A stretch of 64,000 nucleotides of DNA, from the NCBI RefSeq assembly GCF_028882275.1, contig NZ_JARBUT010000005.1, forward strand, positions 186,001 to 250,000, given 5' to 3'. Positions 20,926 through 29,074 of the stretch are shown here, piece after piece; position 1 is the stretch's first letter, and every line of letters starts with the position of its first letter. The stretch comes from Nocardiopsis sp. N85. Lineage in GTDB: Bacteria > Actinomycetota > Actinomycetes > Streptosporangiales > Streptosporangiaceae. Under the pieces are notes generated by a model. That model searched no databases. It saw nothing but the letters and a program-made list of their open reading frames with translations, and had not been told where the DNA came from. A program made the position numbers and the translations under genes.

Positions 20926-21138
20926 GGTCCCCTCGGGCGCTCCGCCCGCCTCCCGCGCGTACCGGTGGCGCGGGCGGGGGCGACCGCCGTGGTGTCACAC
21001 CGTTCCATCACCGGGGCGTTCGCCTCGGGACGATCGGACGACGCGGACCGCGAGGACCGCGATGTCGGCCTCGGGTCGGACGGAACGGACACCCGACCGG
21101 GCCGGGGCGACGCACGGCCCGGCACCCGCACGCCGGAC

Positions 21139-22026
21139 TCAGCCGATGTGGAACAGCGGCACCGCGTTGACGAGACCGTGCACCACGAGCAGCGGCCACA
21201 TGGCCCGGTACCTCCACCACAAGAGCCCCAGGAAGATCCCCGTCACACCCTGGTTCGCGACCACCCGGGCGATGTCGGTGAGCAGGTCCCCGGTCCCCTG
21301 GATCGCGACATGCCAGAGGGCCCACAGGATCGAAGCCCACAGGATCGCCCCCACCGGCCCCACCAACACCTCGAACCGGGTCTGCGCCCACCGCCGGTAG
21401 AAGAGCTCCTCCAGGACGGCGTTGATGAGGAACCCGATGACGATGATGGCCACGAGCGTCACCGGATCGAACTCCGCCGGATAGCCGAACCCGTGGTCCG
21501 TGGAGGCGATGGCCAACGTCGCCGCCGTCCACACCGCCACCGCGACCAGCGGAGCGACCCGTGCGCGGGGACGTTCCACGGCCCGCAACGCCGCCCGGGC
21601 ACCGGCCTCCCTCCCGAACCCGGTGAACCTCCACAGCGCCAACGGCAGCACCAGGAGCAGGAGGAGCTTGCCGACCGTGTACACGGGTTCGGCGGGCCCC
21701 GCCGCGAGCAGCAGCGCCACGAAGGCGAGGGCGCACACCACGAGCACCAGCGCCTGGACACCGAGGGCCCACACCGCCTTCGGCGTGGTCTCCGGCCGCC
21801 GGAGGTCGTCACCGGTCACCCGTCGCGGCAGGAGCAGCACCGCCGACGTCCCGGCCAGGACGGGCACCCAGGTCCGCCAGAGGTGCTCGGTCTCCTGCGA
21901 ATCGGCGCTGGTCCTGATCCGCCCATCGGCTCCGATCAGCACGAAAAGGATCGAGACCGCGTGAACACCGAGCGCGGTCAGCAGAAATGCGACACGGGTC
22001 CACCGGGGGAGGGCTCCATCGATCAT
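21139..22026 (-). CDS. CPBP-family (Abi) intramembrane metalloprotease
   Basis: This polytopic membrane protein of about 295 residues has the CPBP signatures in its C-terminal half: EELFYRR (the EExxxR motif), LWALWHVA (with the metal-binding His) and LVVHGLVNA (HxxxN). CPBP proteases cleave prenylated or membrane substrates in eukaryotes; in bacteria they are tied to bacteriocin immunity and unknown processing. Three in-frame starts (22044 GTG, 22038, 22026) have no clear ribosome site. 22026 is used because it lies closest to the first membrane segment. It is monocistronic. Confidence 0.85.
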   Translation of the reverse strand: MIDGALPRWTRVAFLLTALGVHAVSILFVLIGADGRIRTSADSQETEHLWRTWVPVLAGTSAVLLLPRRVTGDDLRRPETTPKAVWALGVQALVLVVCALAFVALLLAAGPAEPVYTVGKLLLLLVLPLALWRFTGFGREAGARAALRAVERPRARVAPLVAVAVWTAATLAIASTDHGFGYPAEFDPVTLVAIIVIGFLINAVLEELFYRRWAQTRFEVLVGPVGAILWASILWALWHVAIQGTGDLLTDIARVVANQGVTGIFLGLLWWRYRAMWPLLVVHGLVNAVPLFHIG

Positions 22027-22044
22027 GCGCCCGATCATAAACAC

Positions 22045-22650
22045 CGCGCCAAAAGCCGCATCCGAGGCTTGAAATTCTCACATTCCGTCTGACGGTGTGT
22101 ATTCGGCAGCGGAGAAAAACCCGGACGCCGACCGCCCCCCGCGATCAGGGCTGCCGCCCCCGGCGTTCCGTCGCGGAACGAGTCGTGCTCGCGCCTCCCG
22201 GCGGCGAGAGGGGACGCGGACCGTCATGCGAGGGTGTGCCGTGGCCGACCGACCGGACGGCGAGCCGCCGTCTCGGGCCGTCGGAGAGGGATCGCCCCCG
22301 ACCGATATCCGCCCTCGGACAGGGGCCGGGAAGCGGCCCCCGCCCGGCCGGGGCACGGGGAGGCCAGGGCACGGGCAGGCTCGGAGCCGGGGGACGGCCC
22401 GGGAGGGACGTGGTCGAGGTGGGGACGGAGGGCCGGCAGGGAAGACCGGAGGGAAGGGCTGCCGGAAGAGCCGGGAGGGTCGAGAGGGAAGGCCGAGGTA
22501 GAGGGACGGCCGGGAAGGCCGAGGGGAAGGCCGGGGGAAAGGCCGGGAGAACCGGAGCGGTAAGGAGGAGAGAGGACCGGTGTTCCCGAAGGGACGGAGC
22601 GGGAGCGGTGGGTAGGCTTCCAGCCGGCGAAGGCCTGGCGAGGGGGCGCG
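22045..22650. other. Gene-free stretch with purine-rich repeats
   Basis: No credible gene is seen; the open frames here are low-complexity Arg/Gly/Pro translations. From about 22380 to 22600 the plus strand is almost all purine runs with GGCCG interruptions. Within it, GAAGGCCG or a close variant recurs about every 13-15 bases around 22478-22560. It may form unusual structure and directly precedes the Mug-type gene. Confidence 0.6.
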
Positions 22651-23295
22651 ATGAGCGGTGGCGAAGGCGGCGGCGAGAGGGGACGCGGAGGAAGACCGCT
22701 GCGCGGGGTCGGCGGGTTGAGCCGGGAGGAACTGGACGCGGCGCGCGACCGGCTGTTGCCGGACGTGCTCGCCGACGGGCTGAGGGTGGTGTTCTGCGGG
22801 GTGAACCCGGGACTGACCACCGCCGTGCGCGGTCACCACTTCGCCGGTCCCGGCAACCGGTTCTGGCCGGCGTTGGCCCGGTCGGGGTTCACCCCGGAGG
22901 TGCTGCCGCCGGATCGACAGGGCGAGCTGCCCGGTCTGGGCCTGGGGCTGACGAACCTGGTGGCACGGCCGACCCGCGGCATCGAGGAGTTGACAGCGGA
23001 GGAGTACGCGCGCGGTGTGGAGGTGCTGCGCGAGAAGGCCCTGAAATGGGAGCCGGACTGGCTGGCGATACTGGGCGTGACTGCGTACCGGGCGGCTTTC
23101 GGAGCGCGCGGGGCGCGGGTCGGTCCGCAGGAGGAGACGCTCGGCGGGACCCGGGTGTGGCTGCTGCCGAATCCGAGCGGGCGCAACGCCCATTGGACGC
23201 CCGCGATGCTGGCGGAGGAGTACTCCCGCTTGCGGGCGGCGGCGGGCCTCCCCGACCGGTCGGCCGGGACCGACGGAGCCACCGCGGTCGGTTGA
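22651..23295 (+). CDS. mug: G/U(T) mismatch-specific DNA glycosylase (Mug/TDG type)
   Basis: The 214-residue protein is of the uracil-DNA glycosylase superfamily, Mug/TDG branch, which removes U or T opposite G. The active-site motif GVNPG (50-54) carries the Asn that positions the water, and the second loop is LPNPSGRNAHWT near residue 175. The first 20 residues are Gly/Arg-rich and extra relative to E. coli Mug. An in-frame later start is possible, but GAGGGGG precedes ATG 22651. It is monocistronic. Confidence 0.9.
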   Translation: MSGGEGGGERGRGGRPLRGVGGLSREELDAARDRLLPDVLADGLRVVFCGVNPGLTTAVRGHHFAGPGNRFWPALARSGFTPEVLPPDRQGELPGLGLGLTNLVARPTRGIEELTAEEYARGVEVLREKALKWEPDWLAILGVTAYRAAFGARGARVGPQEETLGGTRVWLLPNPSGRNAHWTPAMLAEEYSRLRAAAGLPDRSAGTDGATAVG

Positions 23296-23364
23296 CGTCG
23301 CGGGGAGGACCGGAGACGGGGGAACCGGTCGCGAGGCCGGGGCCCGGCGCCGCGACCGGTTCGG

Positions 23365-23802
23365 TCAAGCGGTCCGTGGGAGGGTGAACGCGGCCCAGGT
23401 GTGGCGGCCCAGGTCGCAGCACTCACAGACCGGGCGGTGACCCCGGACGGTGGCTGTGGCCTCGATGAGGAACAGGCCCCGTCCGCCCTCGGCCGTGGCC
23501 CATTCCTGCGCGGTGCGGGCGTGGGGGATGGCCGGGACCCGTCCGCCGGTGTCGCCGTCGTCGGTGAAGCCGACGCAGACGCGATCTCCTATCGCCCAGA
23601 GGGTGCGGATCACCTCCCCGCTCCCACGTCCCGAAGCCGTGTACCGCACCGCGTTCGTGAACAGCCCACTCCCGCACAGGGTCACCGCGTCGACCACGCC
23701 GGGATCCGCCCCCGACAGGTCGGCGGCCAGGTCACGGCGCATCCGCGCCAGAGGGGAGGTGTCCCCGGCATAGCGACGGGGAGGCCGGACACGGACGCTC
23801 AT
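23365..23802 (-). CDS. SpoIIAB/RsbW-like ATP-binding protein with altered N-box
   Basis: This 145-residue single GHKL ATPase domain is of the anti-sigma-factor/serine-kinase type common in actinobacteria. The N-box is GLFTNAVRY, the G1 box FTDDGDTGG and the G2 box EGGRGLFLI. In typical members the N-box reads ELVTNAVRH; here the Glu, needed as base in kinase members, is Gly (codon GGG). ATP binding may remain while phosphotransfer is doubtful. Start ATG 23802 shares one base with the upstream stop (TGATG), and GGAGGTG precedes it. The target is unknown; no sigma factor gene is adjacent. Confidence 0.85.
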   Translation of the reverse strand: MSVRVRPPRRYAGDTSPLARMRRDLAADLSGADPGVVDAVTLCGSGLFTNAVRYTASGRGSGEVIRTLWAIGDRVCVGFTDDGDTGGRVPAIPHARTAQEWATAEGGRGLFLIEATATVRGHRPVCECCDLGRHTWAAFTLPRTA

Positions 23803-24467
23803 CACACCTCCACCTTTCGGCTCCGCTGTGCCGGCCAGGTTCGCACCGACGCCTCCAGATCCTCGAACCCCGGCGTCGGCCCACCGCTCCGTCGGACCAC
23901 CGTCGGCGCACCCGCGCCCACGGACGATGCGACCGTCGGCACGGCCTTGGGTGAGAACGGCGTATCGGGTGAGGTCCCGTTGGCCGGTCGGGTCATGGTG
24001 CGATGCCCGCCCCGAGCGGGCGCGACGACGGGGGCGGGGGCGGGGTCCGGAGCGAGCAGGTCGCCGGGCGGGGTCGGACGCGACCGCGGGATACGGGGTG
24101 CGGTCCACCGCTCCAGGCGGGCCAGGGCCTCGGCCTGGACACGGACCTGTTCGGCCTCCGTCTCCCCCTCGTTCCGGGAGGCCGCCGCGCGTTCGTGGGC
24201 GGCGTAGTAGGGCCGGACCAGGGCGACGTCATCGGCGGGAAAGGACTCGGGCGGAGAGGTGAGAGGGCGCGCGTGGGGGCGATCCACCGGGAGGTGGACG
24301 GTGGCGCGGCGGGCCGGTTCGGGGTTCGCGGCGTACCGGCGCACCCGCTGCGACCTGCGGCGCAAACCGGAGAACGTGCTCCGGGAGTGGCGGCCACGGG
24401 AAGGGAAGAGCAACGCTCCGACCATGCGCAGGGCACGGCCGAGAAGCGTGGCAGTAGACTGCTTCAC
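23802..24467 (-). CDS. Hypothetical basic protein coupled to the SpoIIAB-like gene
   Basis: The family of this protein of about 221 residues is not recognised. The N-terminal third is strongly basic (Arg-rich). The centre holds a helical segment (VALVRPYYAAHERAAA, then EAEQVRVQAEALARLERWT) and the C-terminal third is Pro/Ala-rich and probably disordered. A GTG at 24467 preceded by AAGGAT is preferred to an ATG 20 codons upstream. The stop overlaps the next gene's start as TGATG, so the pair is translationally coupled and probably acts together. Confidence 0.65.
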   Translation of the reverse strand: MKQSTATLLGRALRMVGALLFPSRGRHSRSTFSGLRRRSQRVRRYAANPEPARRATVHLPVDRPHARPLTSPPESFPADDVALVRPYYAAHERAAASRNEGETEAEQVRVQAEALARLERWTAPRIPRSRPTPPGDLLAPDPAPAPVVAPARGGHRTMTRPANGTSPDTPFSPKAVPTVASSVGAGAPTVVRRSGGPTPGFEDLEASVRTWPAQRSRKVEV

Positions 24468-24822
24468 GCTGGCAATCCTTCGGTTAAAGGGTTTGAGTTG
24501 CCGGCCACGACCCCGTGCGTTCTTCAAACGCAGCGGGGTCTCTGTGTTCGGTTGTTGGTTTCTAGGCAGAGATTAGGGGATCGCGGGGACGGAAGGGAAA
24601 CGTACGGCCGAGTAACCGCGAAAAAATTTTACGGAGCGGCGTTTCCGCAGGCCGGGGTGGCTCGTAGGATTTTCTCTACAAAAGACTTCAACGTCTCCAT
24701 TCGGACATGAAGGGACGGCACCCTTACGCGCCGGCCGTTCATCACCACCGAATCCCGTGCGGTCCTCGGACACGGCGACGGGCCCCGCGCCCCTCCCGCG
24801 AGACCCGTCTTCCCGGCTTCGG
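24468..24822. other. Gene-free stretch with leader hairpin and AT-rich tract
   Basis: No gene is seen. Next to the coupled pair is a 13-bp inverted repeat with one bulge (24509-24540). Near 24620 is an AT-rich tract (GAAAAAATTTTA). Near 24665-24700, TTGAAG (minus strand) could be a -35 element. The segment probably carries the promoter and leader of the minus-strand pair ending at 23365. Confidence 0.5.
24509..24540 (-). promoter_or_regulatory. Leader hairpin upstream of the coupled hypothetical/ATPase pair
   Basis: GACCCCG-TGCGTT (24509-24521) pairs with AACGCA-CGGGGTC (24527-24540, one bulged G), leaving a five-base loop. On the minus strand it ends 42 bases before the GTG at 24467. It is not followed by a T-run in that direction. 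An attenuator or a protein-binding leader is possible. Confidence 0.4.
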
Positions 24823-25761
24823 CTACCCGTGTGGCCGGTGCCCGTTCCCCGCCGCCTCGGACCCCGCCTCGATCGGAACACCGCCCACCGAACCCGTCTC
24901 AGAACCCGCTTCCGGCCCCGAGCCCGACCCCGGGTCGGTGTCCGTCGAGAGCGGTCCCGTTCCCCCGTCGCCGCGCTGCTCGCGCAGCATCCGGTCCAGC
25001 CGCTCCACCTGTGCCCCCAACTGCTCCAGGCGCGCCATGACCGCCTCATGCTGCACGGCCTCCAGCGCCTGGTCCTCCACCCAGCGCTCCGCGTTGAACT
25101 CCCGCTCCATGGTGGTGACGATGACGCCGATGACCAGGTTCAGCATGATGAACGCGGTGAGCACGATGTAGGTCACGAAGAACACCCAGCCCATGGGGTG
25201 GTCCTCCAGGACCGCCTCGGACACGTCCGGCCAGTTCTCCGTGGTGAGCAGCAGGAACATCGTGTACAGCGACGCCCCGAGGTCTCCGAAGAACTCCGGC
25301 ACGTCCTCACCGAAGAGCTGCTGCGCGATGATCGCCGAGGCGTAGACGGCCACCAGCAGCAGCCCGATGACGGTGCCCATGCCCGGCACCGACTTGAAGA
25401 GGGCGGTGATGATCAGCCGCATCTGCGGGACGGCCGTGATGACCCGGAAGACGCGCAGCACGCGCAGGATCCGCAACACCGCGAAGGGGCCTGTCGCCGG
25501 GATCAGTGAGATGAGCACGACGAGGAAGTCGAACCAGTTCCACGGATCACGGAAGAACCGCCCCCGCCAGGCGTAGAGCTTGAGCGTCATCTCGATGACG
25601 AAGACGCCGATGAAGACCCGCTCGGCGACGAGAAGATAAGGAAGGGCAGAATCACCATAAGTCGCCCATCCCAAAATCACCGCGTTGACGATGATGATCC
25701 CCAGCACCACATTGGAGAACCACGCGCTCTCCACCAGACGGGTGACCCGGTCTCTCCGCAA
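24823..25761 (-). CDS. Voltage-gated cation channel (bacterial NaV-like)
   Basis: This protein of about 312 residues has six membrane segments in the NaChBac layout. The S4 voltage sensor has Arg97, Arg100, Arg103 and Arg106 (RILRVLRVFRV). The pore loop holds the filter TTENW (173-177), where classical sodium channels read LESW, so ion selectivity is uncertain. After S6 there is a coiled-coil-like segment (about 250-270) and a Gly/Ser/Glu tail. A TTG at 25761 is chosen because GGAGGGG and AGGAC precede it; an ATG 20 codons upstream lacks a ribosome site. Confidence 0.88.
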   Translation of the reverse strand: MRRDRVTRLVESAWFSNVVLGIIIVNAVILGWATYGDSALPYLLVAERVFIGVFVIEMTLKLYAWRGRFFRDPWNWFDFLVVLISLIPATGPFAVLRILRVLRVFRVITAVPQMRLIITALFKSVPGMGTVIGLLLVAVYASAIIAQQLFGEDVPEFFGDLGASLYTMFLLLTTENWPDVSEAVLEDHPMGWVFFVTYIVLTAFIMLNLVIGVIVTTMEREFNAERWVEDQALEAVQHEAVMARLEQLGAQVERLDRMLREQRGDGGTGPLSTDTDPGSGSGPEAGSETGSVGGVPIEAGSEAAGNGHRPHG

Positions 25762-26267
25762 TGTCCTGTCCCCTCCAGAATTCCACTCCCGATTCGGACA
25801 GTGGCCCCCCACATATATCAAAGCAACTCGAAACGCTCTTCGGCGCGTCGCTCAACGCCGAGAATCCCGCCGCCTTCGTGATGACGCAGGCCACCCCCAC
25901 GCCCGCACCTCTCGACCCGCATCCCGCCTCGACGGGAGAGCCCACCCGATCCCCGGTCCCGTGCGGCGCCGTCCGAACGATAACGGAAGGGTGACGGGCG
26001 GCGCGTTTTCCACGTGCAACACACCACATCCGCTTTTCCGGCCGGAACACGAACTCTCACAAACCGGACCGGAAACACGCGTTCGGGTGGGAACTCTGGA
26101 GTCGACGGGGAAGGGGACCTTTCGGAGAGTGGGATGCCGGGCCGCCCGCAGGGGTTCCTGGAGGCACGCGACGCACTGGTATCTTCGCTGCTGGCCGCCG
26201 GGCCCCGCCGGACAGGGGTCATGGGCGCCGCCGACACCAGGCCGCCCACGACCGAGGAAAGAAGGCC
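25762..26267. other. Divergent intergenic region between channel gene and tdk
   Basis: 506 bases without a gene. It contains the perfect 12-base palindrome TTCCGGCCGGAA (26036-26047) with a near copy of its half-site (ACCGGAAA) 30 bases on. It should contain promoters for both flanking genes, but no clear -10/-35 pair was identified. Confidence 0.5.
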
Positions 26268-26819
26268 ATGGCGGAGCTGAAGTACTTCACCGGAGCGATG
26301 AACTCGGGCAAGAGCACCATGGCCCTCCAGGAACATCACTCCCGTGGTCGTGAAGGCGTGCTGTACACCCGCCAGGACCGAGCGGGCGCGGGCATCATCT
26401 CTTCCCGGCTGGGGCTGGAGTCCCCCGCCGTCGAGGTCACCGACGAGCTGGACCTGTACGACGACGTCGCCGACCGCAAGGCGCCGTACGTGATCTGCGA
26501 CGAGTCCCAGTTCCTGTCCCCGAAGCAGGTGGGGCAGCTGGCGGGGGTCGTGGACGGCATGGGGATCGACGTGTACTGCTACGGAATCCTCACCGACTTC
26601 CAGGGGCGGCTCTTCCCGGGATCACAGCGGCTGGTGGAGCTGGCCGACAAGATCGAGGTCCTGCCGGTGTCCGCGCGCTGCTGGTGCGGCGGCCGCGCCA
26701 CGCACAACGCGCGCGTGGTCGACGGCGTGATGGTGTACGAGGGCGCACAGGTGCACATCGGCGGCAACGAGTCCTACGCGACCCTGTGCCGCCACCACTT
26801 CATGGCGGGCATCGCCTGA
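26268..26819 (+). CDS. tdk: Thymidine kinase (type II)
   Basis: This kinase phosphorylates thymidine to dTMP in the salvage pathway. At 183 residues it matches type II enzymes. The P-loop GAMNSGKST is at 9-17, the ICDESQF segment provides the Walker B region and catalytic Glu, and the zinc-binding cysteines are in CWCGG with a later Cys in LCRHH. ATG 26268 is preceded by GAGGAAAG. It is monocistronic; the next genes lie on the other strand. Confidence 0.95.
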   Translation: MAELKYFTGAMNSGKSTMALQEHHSRGREGVLYTRQDRAGAGIISSRLGLESPAVEVTDELDLYDDVADRKAPYVICDESQFLSPKQVGQLAGVVDGMGIDVYCYGILTDFQGRLFPGSQRLVELADKIEVLPVSARCWCGGRATHNARVVDGVMVYEGAQVHIGGNESYATLCRHHFMAGIA

Positions 26820-26980
26820 CCGGAACCGGCCGCACCCGTCTTCCCCTCTCCTCTCTCCGCTCCTCCCCTCTCCCCTTGCCTTGTCCATCCCCGCTCACCG
26901 GCGATCCGCTCCCAAGGGTCGGGTATCGGGAGATCATCCGCCCCTCCTCGGTACCGCAGCGGCCGAGCGGCGGTATCGCC

Positions 26981-27438
26981 CTATGGTCGCTCCAGGATCG
27001 CCGGTAACGGTGCGCCCGGCACCCCCAGGGTGGCCACGTCGCCGCGGACAAGGGACCCGAAGGACCGATCACCGTGGTGAGGGTGCGCTGGTCGAGAGGC
27101 ACGGACCAGGTGTCCGGTTCGAGAGCGGAACCGACCCGCCACCCGTCGGGGAAGGCGACGATCCGCACCGCACCCGGTTCCGCGTAGGACATCGACTCGA
27201 ACACGAAGTCACCGGTGGTGCCGCCCCCGTGAGAATTCAGCAATACGGTCAAGGCCCGCGCCGGTTCGGCGACCGGGAACCCCTGTTCGGCGAGGATGGC
27301 GCGGTCGCCGTCCAGGACGGCGAAGTCGGCCTCGATGTCGAGGAGCAGCACCGCCAGGGGTGCGGTCGATGGTGGAAGACCGCGCCGACACAGGTCGGGG
27401 GCTGTGAGGTTCCGGCGGACGAATTCCAGGGTGACCAC
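26981..27438 (-). pseudogene. Hypothetical protein gene with one frameshift
   Basis: A reading frame from GTG 27438 (starting VVTLEFVRRNL) codes for about 135 well-formed residues including LAVLLLDIEADFAVLDGD and GDFVFESMSYAEPGAVRIV. It then loses sense near 27050. One base over, the frame continues as VRGDVATLGVPGAPLPAILERP and stops at 26981, which looks like the true end. The span of 458 bases is not a multiple of three, fitting a single indel. The layout recalls small actinobacterial proteins of unknown function; I cannot name the family with certainty. It could be a decayed gene or a sequencing error. Confidence 0.6.
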
Positions 27439-27449
27439 GGGTTCCGAGG

Positions 27450-27853
27450 TCAGGTCGGTACCCGGTGTAGATCTCGATGACGTCGTCCTCGGGATCGCGG
27501 AAGAAGAGCGTCCGGTGACGCCGGTCGGGCAGGTCGGTCGGCCCCGAAAGATGGGCGCACCCGCGGCGACCAGCTCGGCGTGGCACACGTCGACGGCCGG
27601 GGGCGGTACGCGAAAGGCCAACTGAACGGATGCGGCCCCGGCCTCCAAGGAGCCGTCGTTCCAGGCCGGACCACGGCCGCGCGGGCGAAGGGTCAAGGGT
27701 CAACAGGGTGGCGCCCACCCGGAAGCTCACCCAGGTCCCGAGATCCTGCTCGACGGGGAGACCCATCACCTTCTCGTAGAAGGCCCCGGTCGCCCCCAGG
27801 TCCCGACAGAGCAGGACGGTGTGGTCCAGGTCGTGGATGTCCTTGAGGCTCAA
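27450..27853 (-). pseudogene. VOC (glyoxalase/bleomycin resistance) family gene with two frameshifts
   Basis: The VOC fold is recognisable in pieces. LDHTVLLCRDLGATGAFYEKV and SFRVGATLLTLDPS lie in one frame to about 27690. AASVQLAFRVPPPAVDVCHAEL and VAAGAPIFRGRPT lie in a second frame to about 27530. RTLFFRDPEDDVIEIYTGY is in the first frame again. Two compensating indels are therefore needed. The start is a TTG at 27853 with GAGGAG seven bases before. The next gene on the strand is also frameshifted, so this 0.9-kb patch is either decaying or poorly sequenced. Confidence 0.7.
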
Positions 27854-28309
27854 GGCGCGGCTCCTCGATGCCGGGAGCGCCGACCTTAGCAGCGCCGCCT
27901 TCAGCGGCCACGGCACAGTGCCCTGGCGGACGCACGGCCCCACACGGAGCGGACTGGCGGTTCCAGCGGCGAGAGGCCACGAGGGCGGCTGAGGCTTAAC
28001 CGAATGTCGCAGACGCGCCCGCTTCGATCGGCCTCCCGGACGAAGCCGACTCTTCCGCGTTCCTGCCGGCAGGCAGCCTGTTCACCACGGATACCGATCG
28101 TCGCGGCGCCCGGCCCAGTTGGCCACTGAACGGGCGGAGAGTGGCTGGACAGCGTGAAGTCGACGGAACCTCAGCACCCCCTTGTTCTCACTTTAAGGAG
28201 AAGACAAGGGATACGCGAGGCGGGCATCTCAGTCTGTGGACAACTCGCACTCCCCACGAACTCCTCCACCGGACTCAATCCCAGCCCCAAAAGGCCCGAC
28301 CTTAACGAG
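27854..28309. other. Gene-free stretch entering an AT-richer segment
   Basis: 456 bases without a supported gene; an 83-codon plus-strand frame from 28154 has no ribosome site or recognisable content. From about 28170 the base composition drops clearly below that of the rest of the window, and this continues through the next gene. Confidence 0.5.
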
Positions 28310-29074
28310 CTATCTCGGGATGAGATCTCTCATATCGTTATCCAATCTCCTATGAAGTTTTTGCACCTCATTGGAGAATGCCGAAGCATCAACTTGATCA
28401 TCTGAATCCAACCGAATCACTATGACCCCACTACGCTTTCTAGCGACCACAGAATAGAAGGTTCCCGATCCGGACTCCGGAGTTCCATAAAAATACTGCG
28501 CCTCATCGAGAAAATCGTAAGACCCACTCTCCTCGATCAACACCCCAGCGCCACCGACTTCGGAAGCGGCCTCCTCCAAGTATCCACTCGCCAAATCATC
28601 CCTGCCATCTTCCGGTGAATAGATGACAGCCCAATAAGAGATTTCGGCACTCCATGGCCCGCCAGGATAGGGCGCTCCATTCGGAGTCACCCGGGCCTGA
28701 CATGAGCCAGATCTAACAAGATCGTCATCCTCAGGAGGCCCCCCGGAGATCGATTCGTCCAAAGGTCCTTCGATCTCTCCCACCAAACTCAATTGAATAG
28801 ACGAGATCGAATCAATAATGCCACAAAGCTCAAAGGCATCCGACTTGAAATCTTCCCGAGGTGCCGTAGGTTGCGCACCAATAACTCCTGGCTCGCCAGC
28901 ATCTTGAGATCCAATCCCCACCCCAGAGGAAAGGGCAGAGAGAAATGATCCGAAGATCACAAGAACGATGCCGAAGACTCCGAAAGCCGCCAGCGTCCCG
29001 CATCCGAAAACCGCGAGTGCGGCCTTCCACCCGTGCAACCCCTGTTTCCTGGGTGGTGCCTTCTCGTCAACCAC
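28310..29074 (-). CDS. Hypothetical membrane-anchored protein, AT-rich gene at the end of the tcpG-like operon
   Basis: The 254 residues have one membrane segment (about 19-45) after a basic N-terminus and an extracytoplasmic domain with two cysteines (ELCGIID and GSCQARV). The family is not recognised. Its codons use many A/T third bases, unlike the neighbours, which suggests recent acquisition. GTG 29074 overlaps the end of the preceding hydrolase gene by eight bases and follows AGGAT, so it is co-translated with the secretion operon. Confidence 0.7.
   Translation of the reverse strand: MVDEKAPPRKQGLHGWKAALAVFGCGTLAAFGVFGIVLVIFGSFLSALSSGVGIGSQDAGEPGVIGAQPTAPREDFKSDAFELCGIIDSISSIQLSLVGEIEGPLDESISGGPPEDDDLVRSGSCQARVTPNGAPYPGGPWSAEISYWAVIYSPEDGRDDLASGYLEEAASEVGGAGVLIEESGSYDFLDEAQYFYGTPESGSGTFYSVVARKRSGVIVIRLDSDDQVDASAFSNEVQKLHRRLDNDMRDLIPR

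Noticed and set aside
22095-23387. A 430-codon plus-strand open frame before and through the Mug-type gene
   Set aside because: It is Arg/Gly-rich and out of frame with the recognisable Mug motifs.
28154-28405. An 83-codon plus-strand gene
   Set aside because: There is no ribosome site or recognisable content, and it overlaps the end of the supported minus-strand gene.
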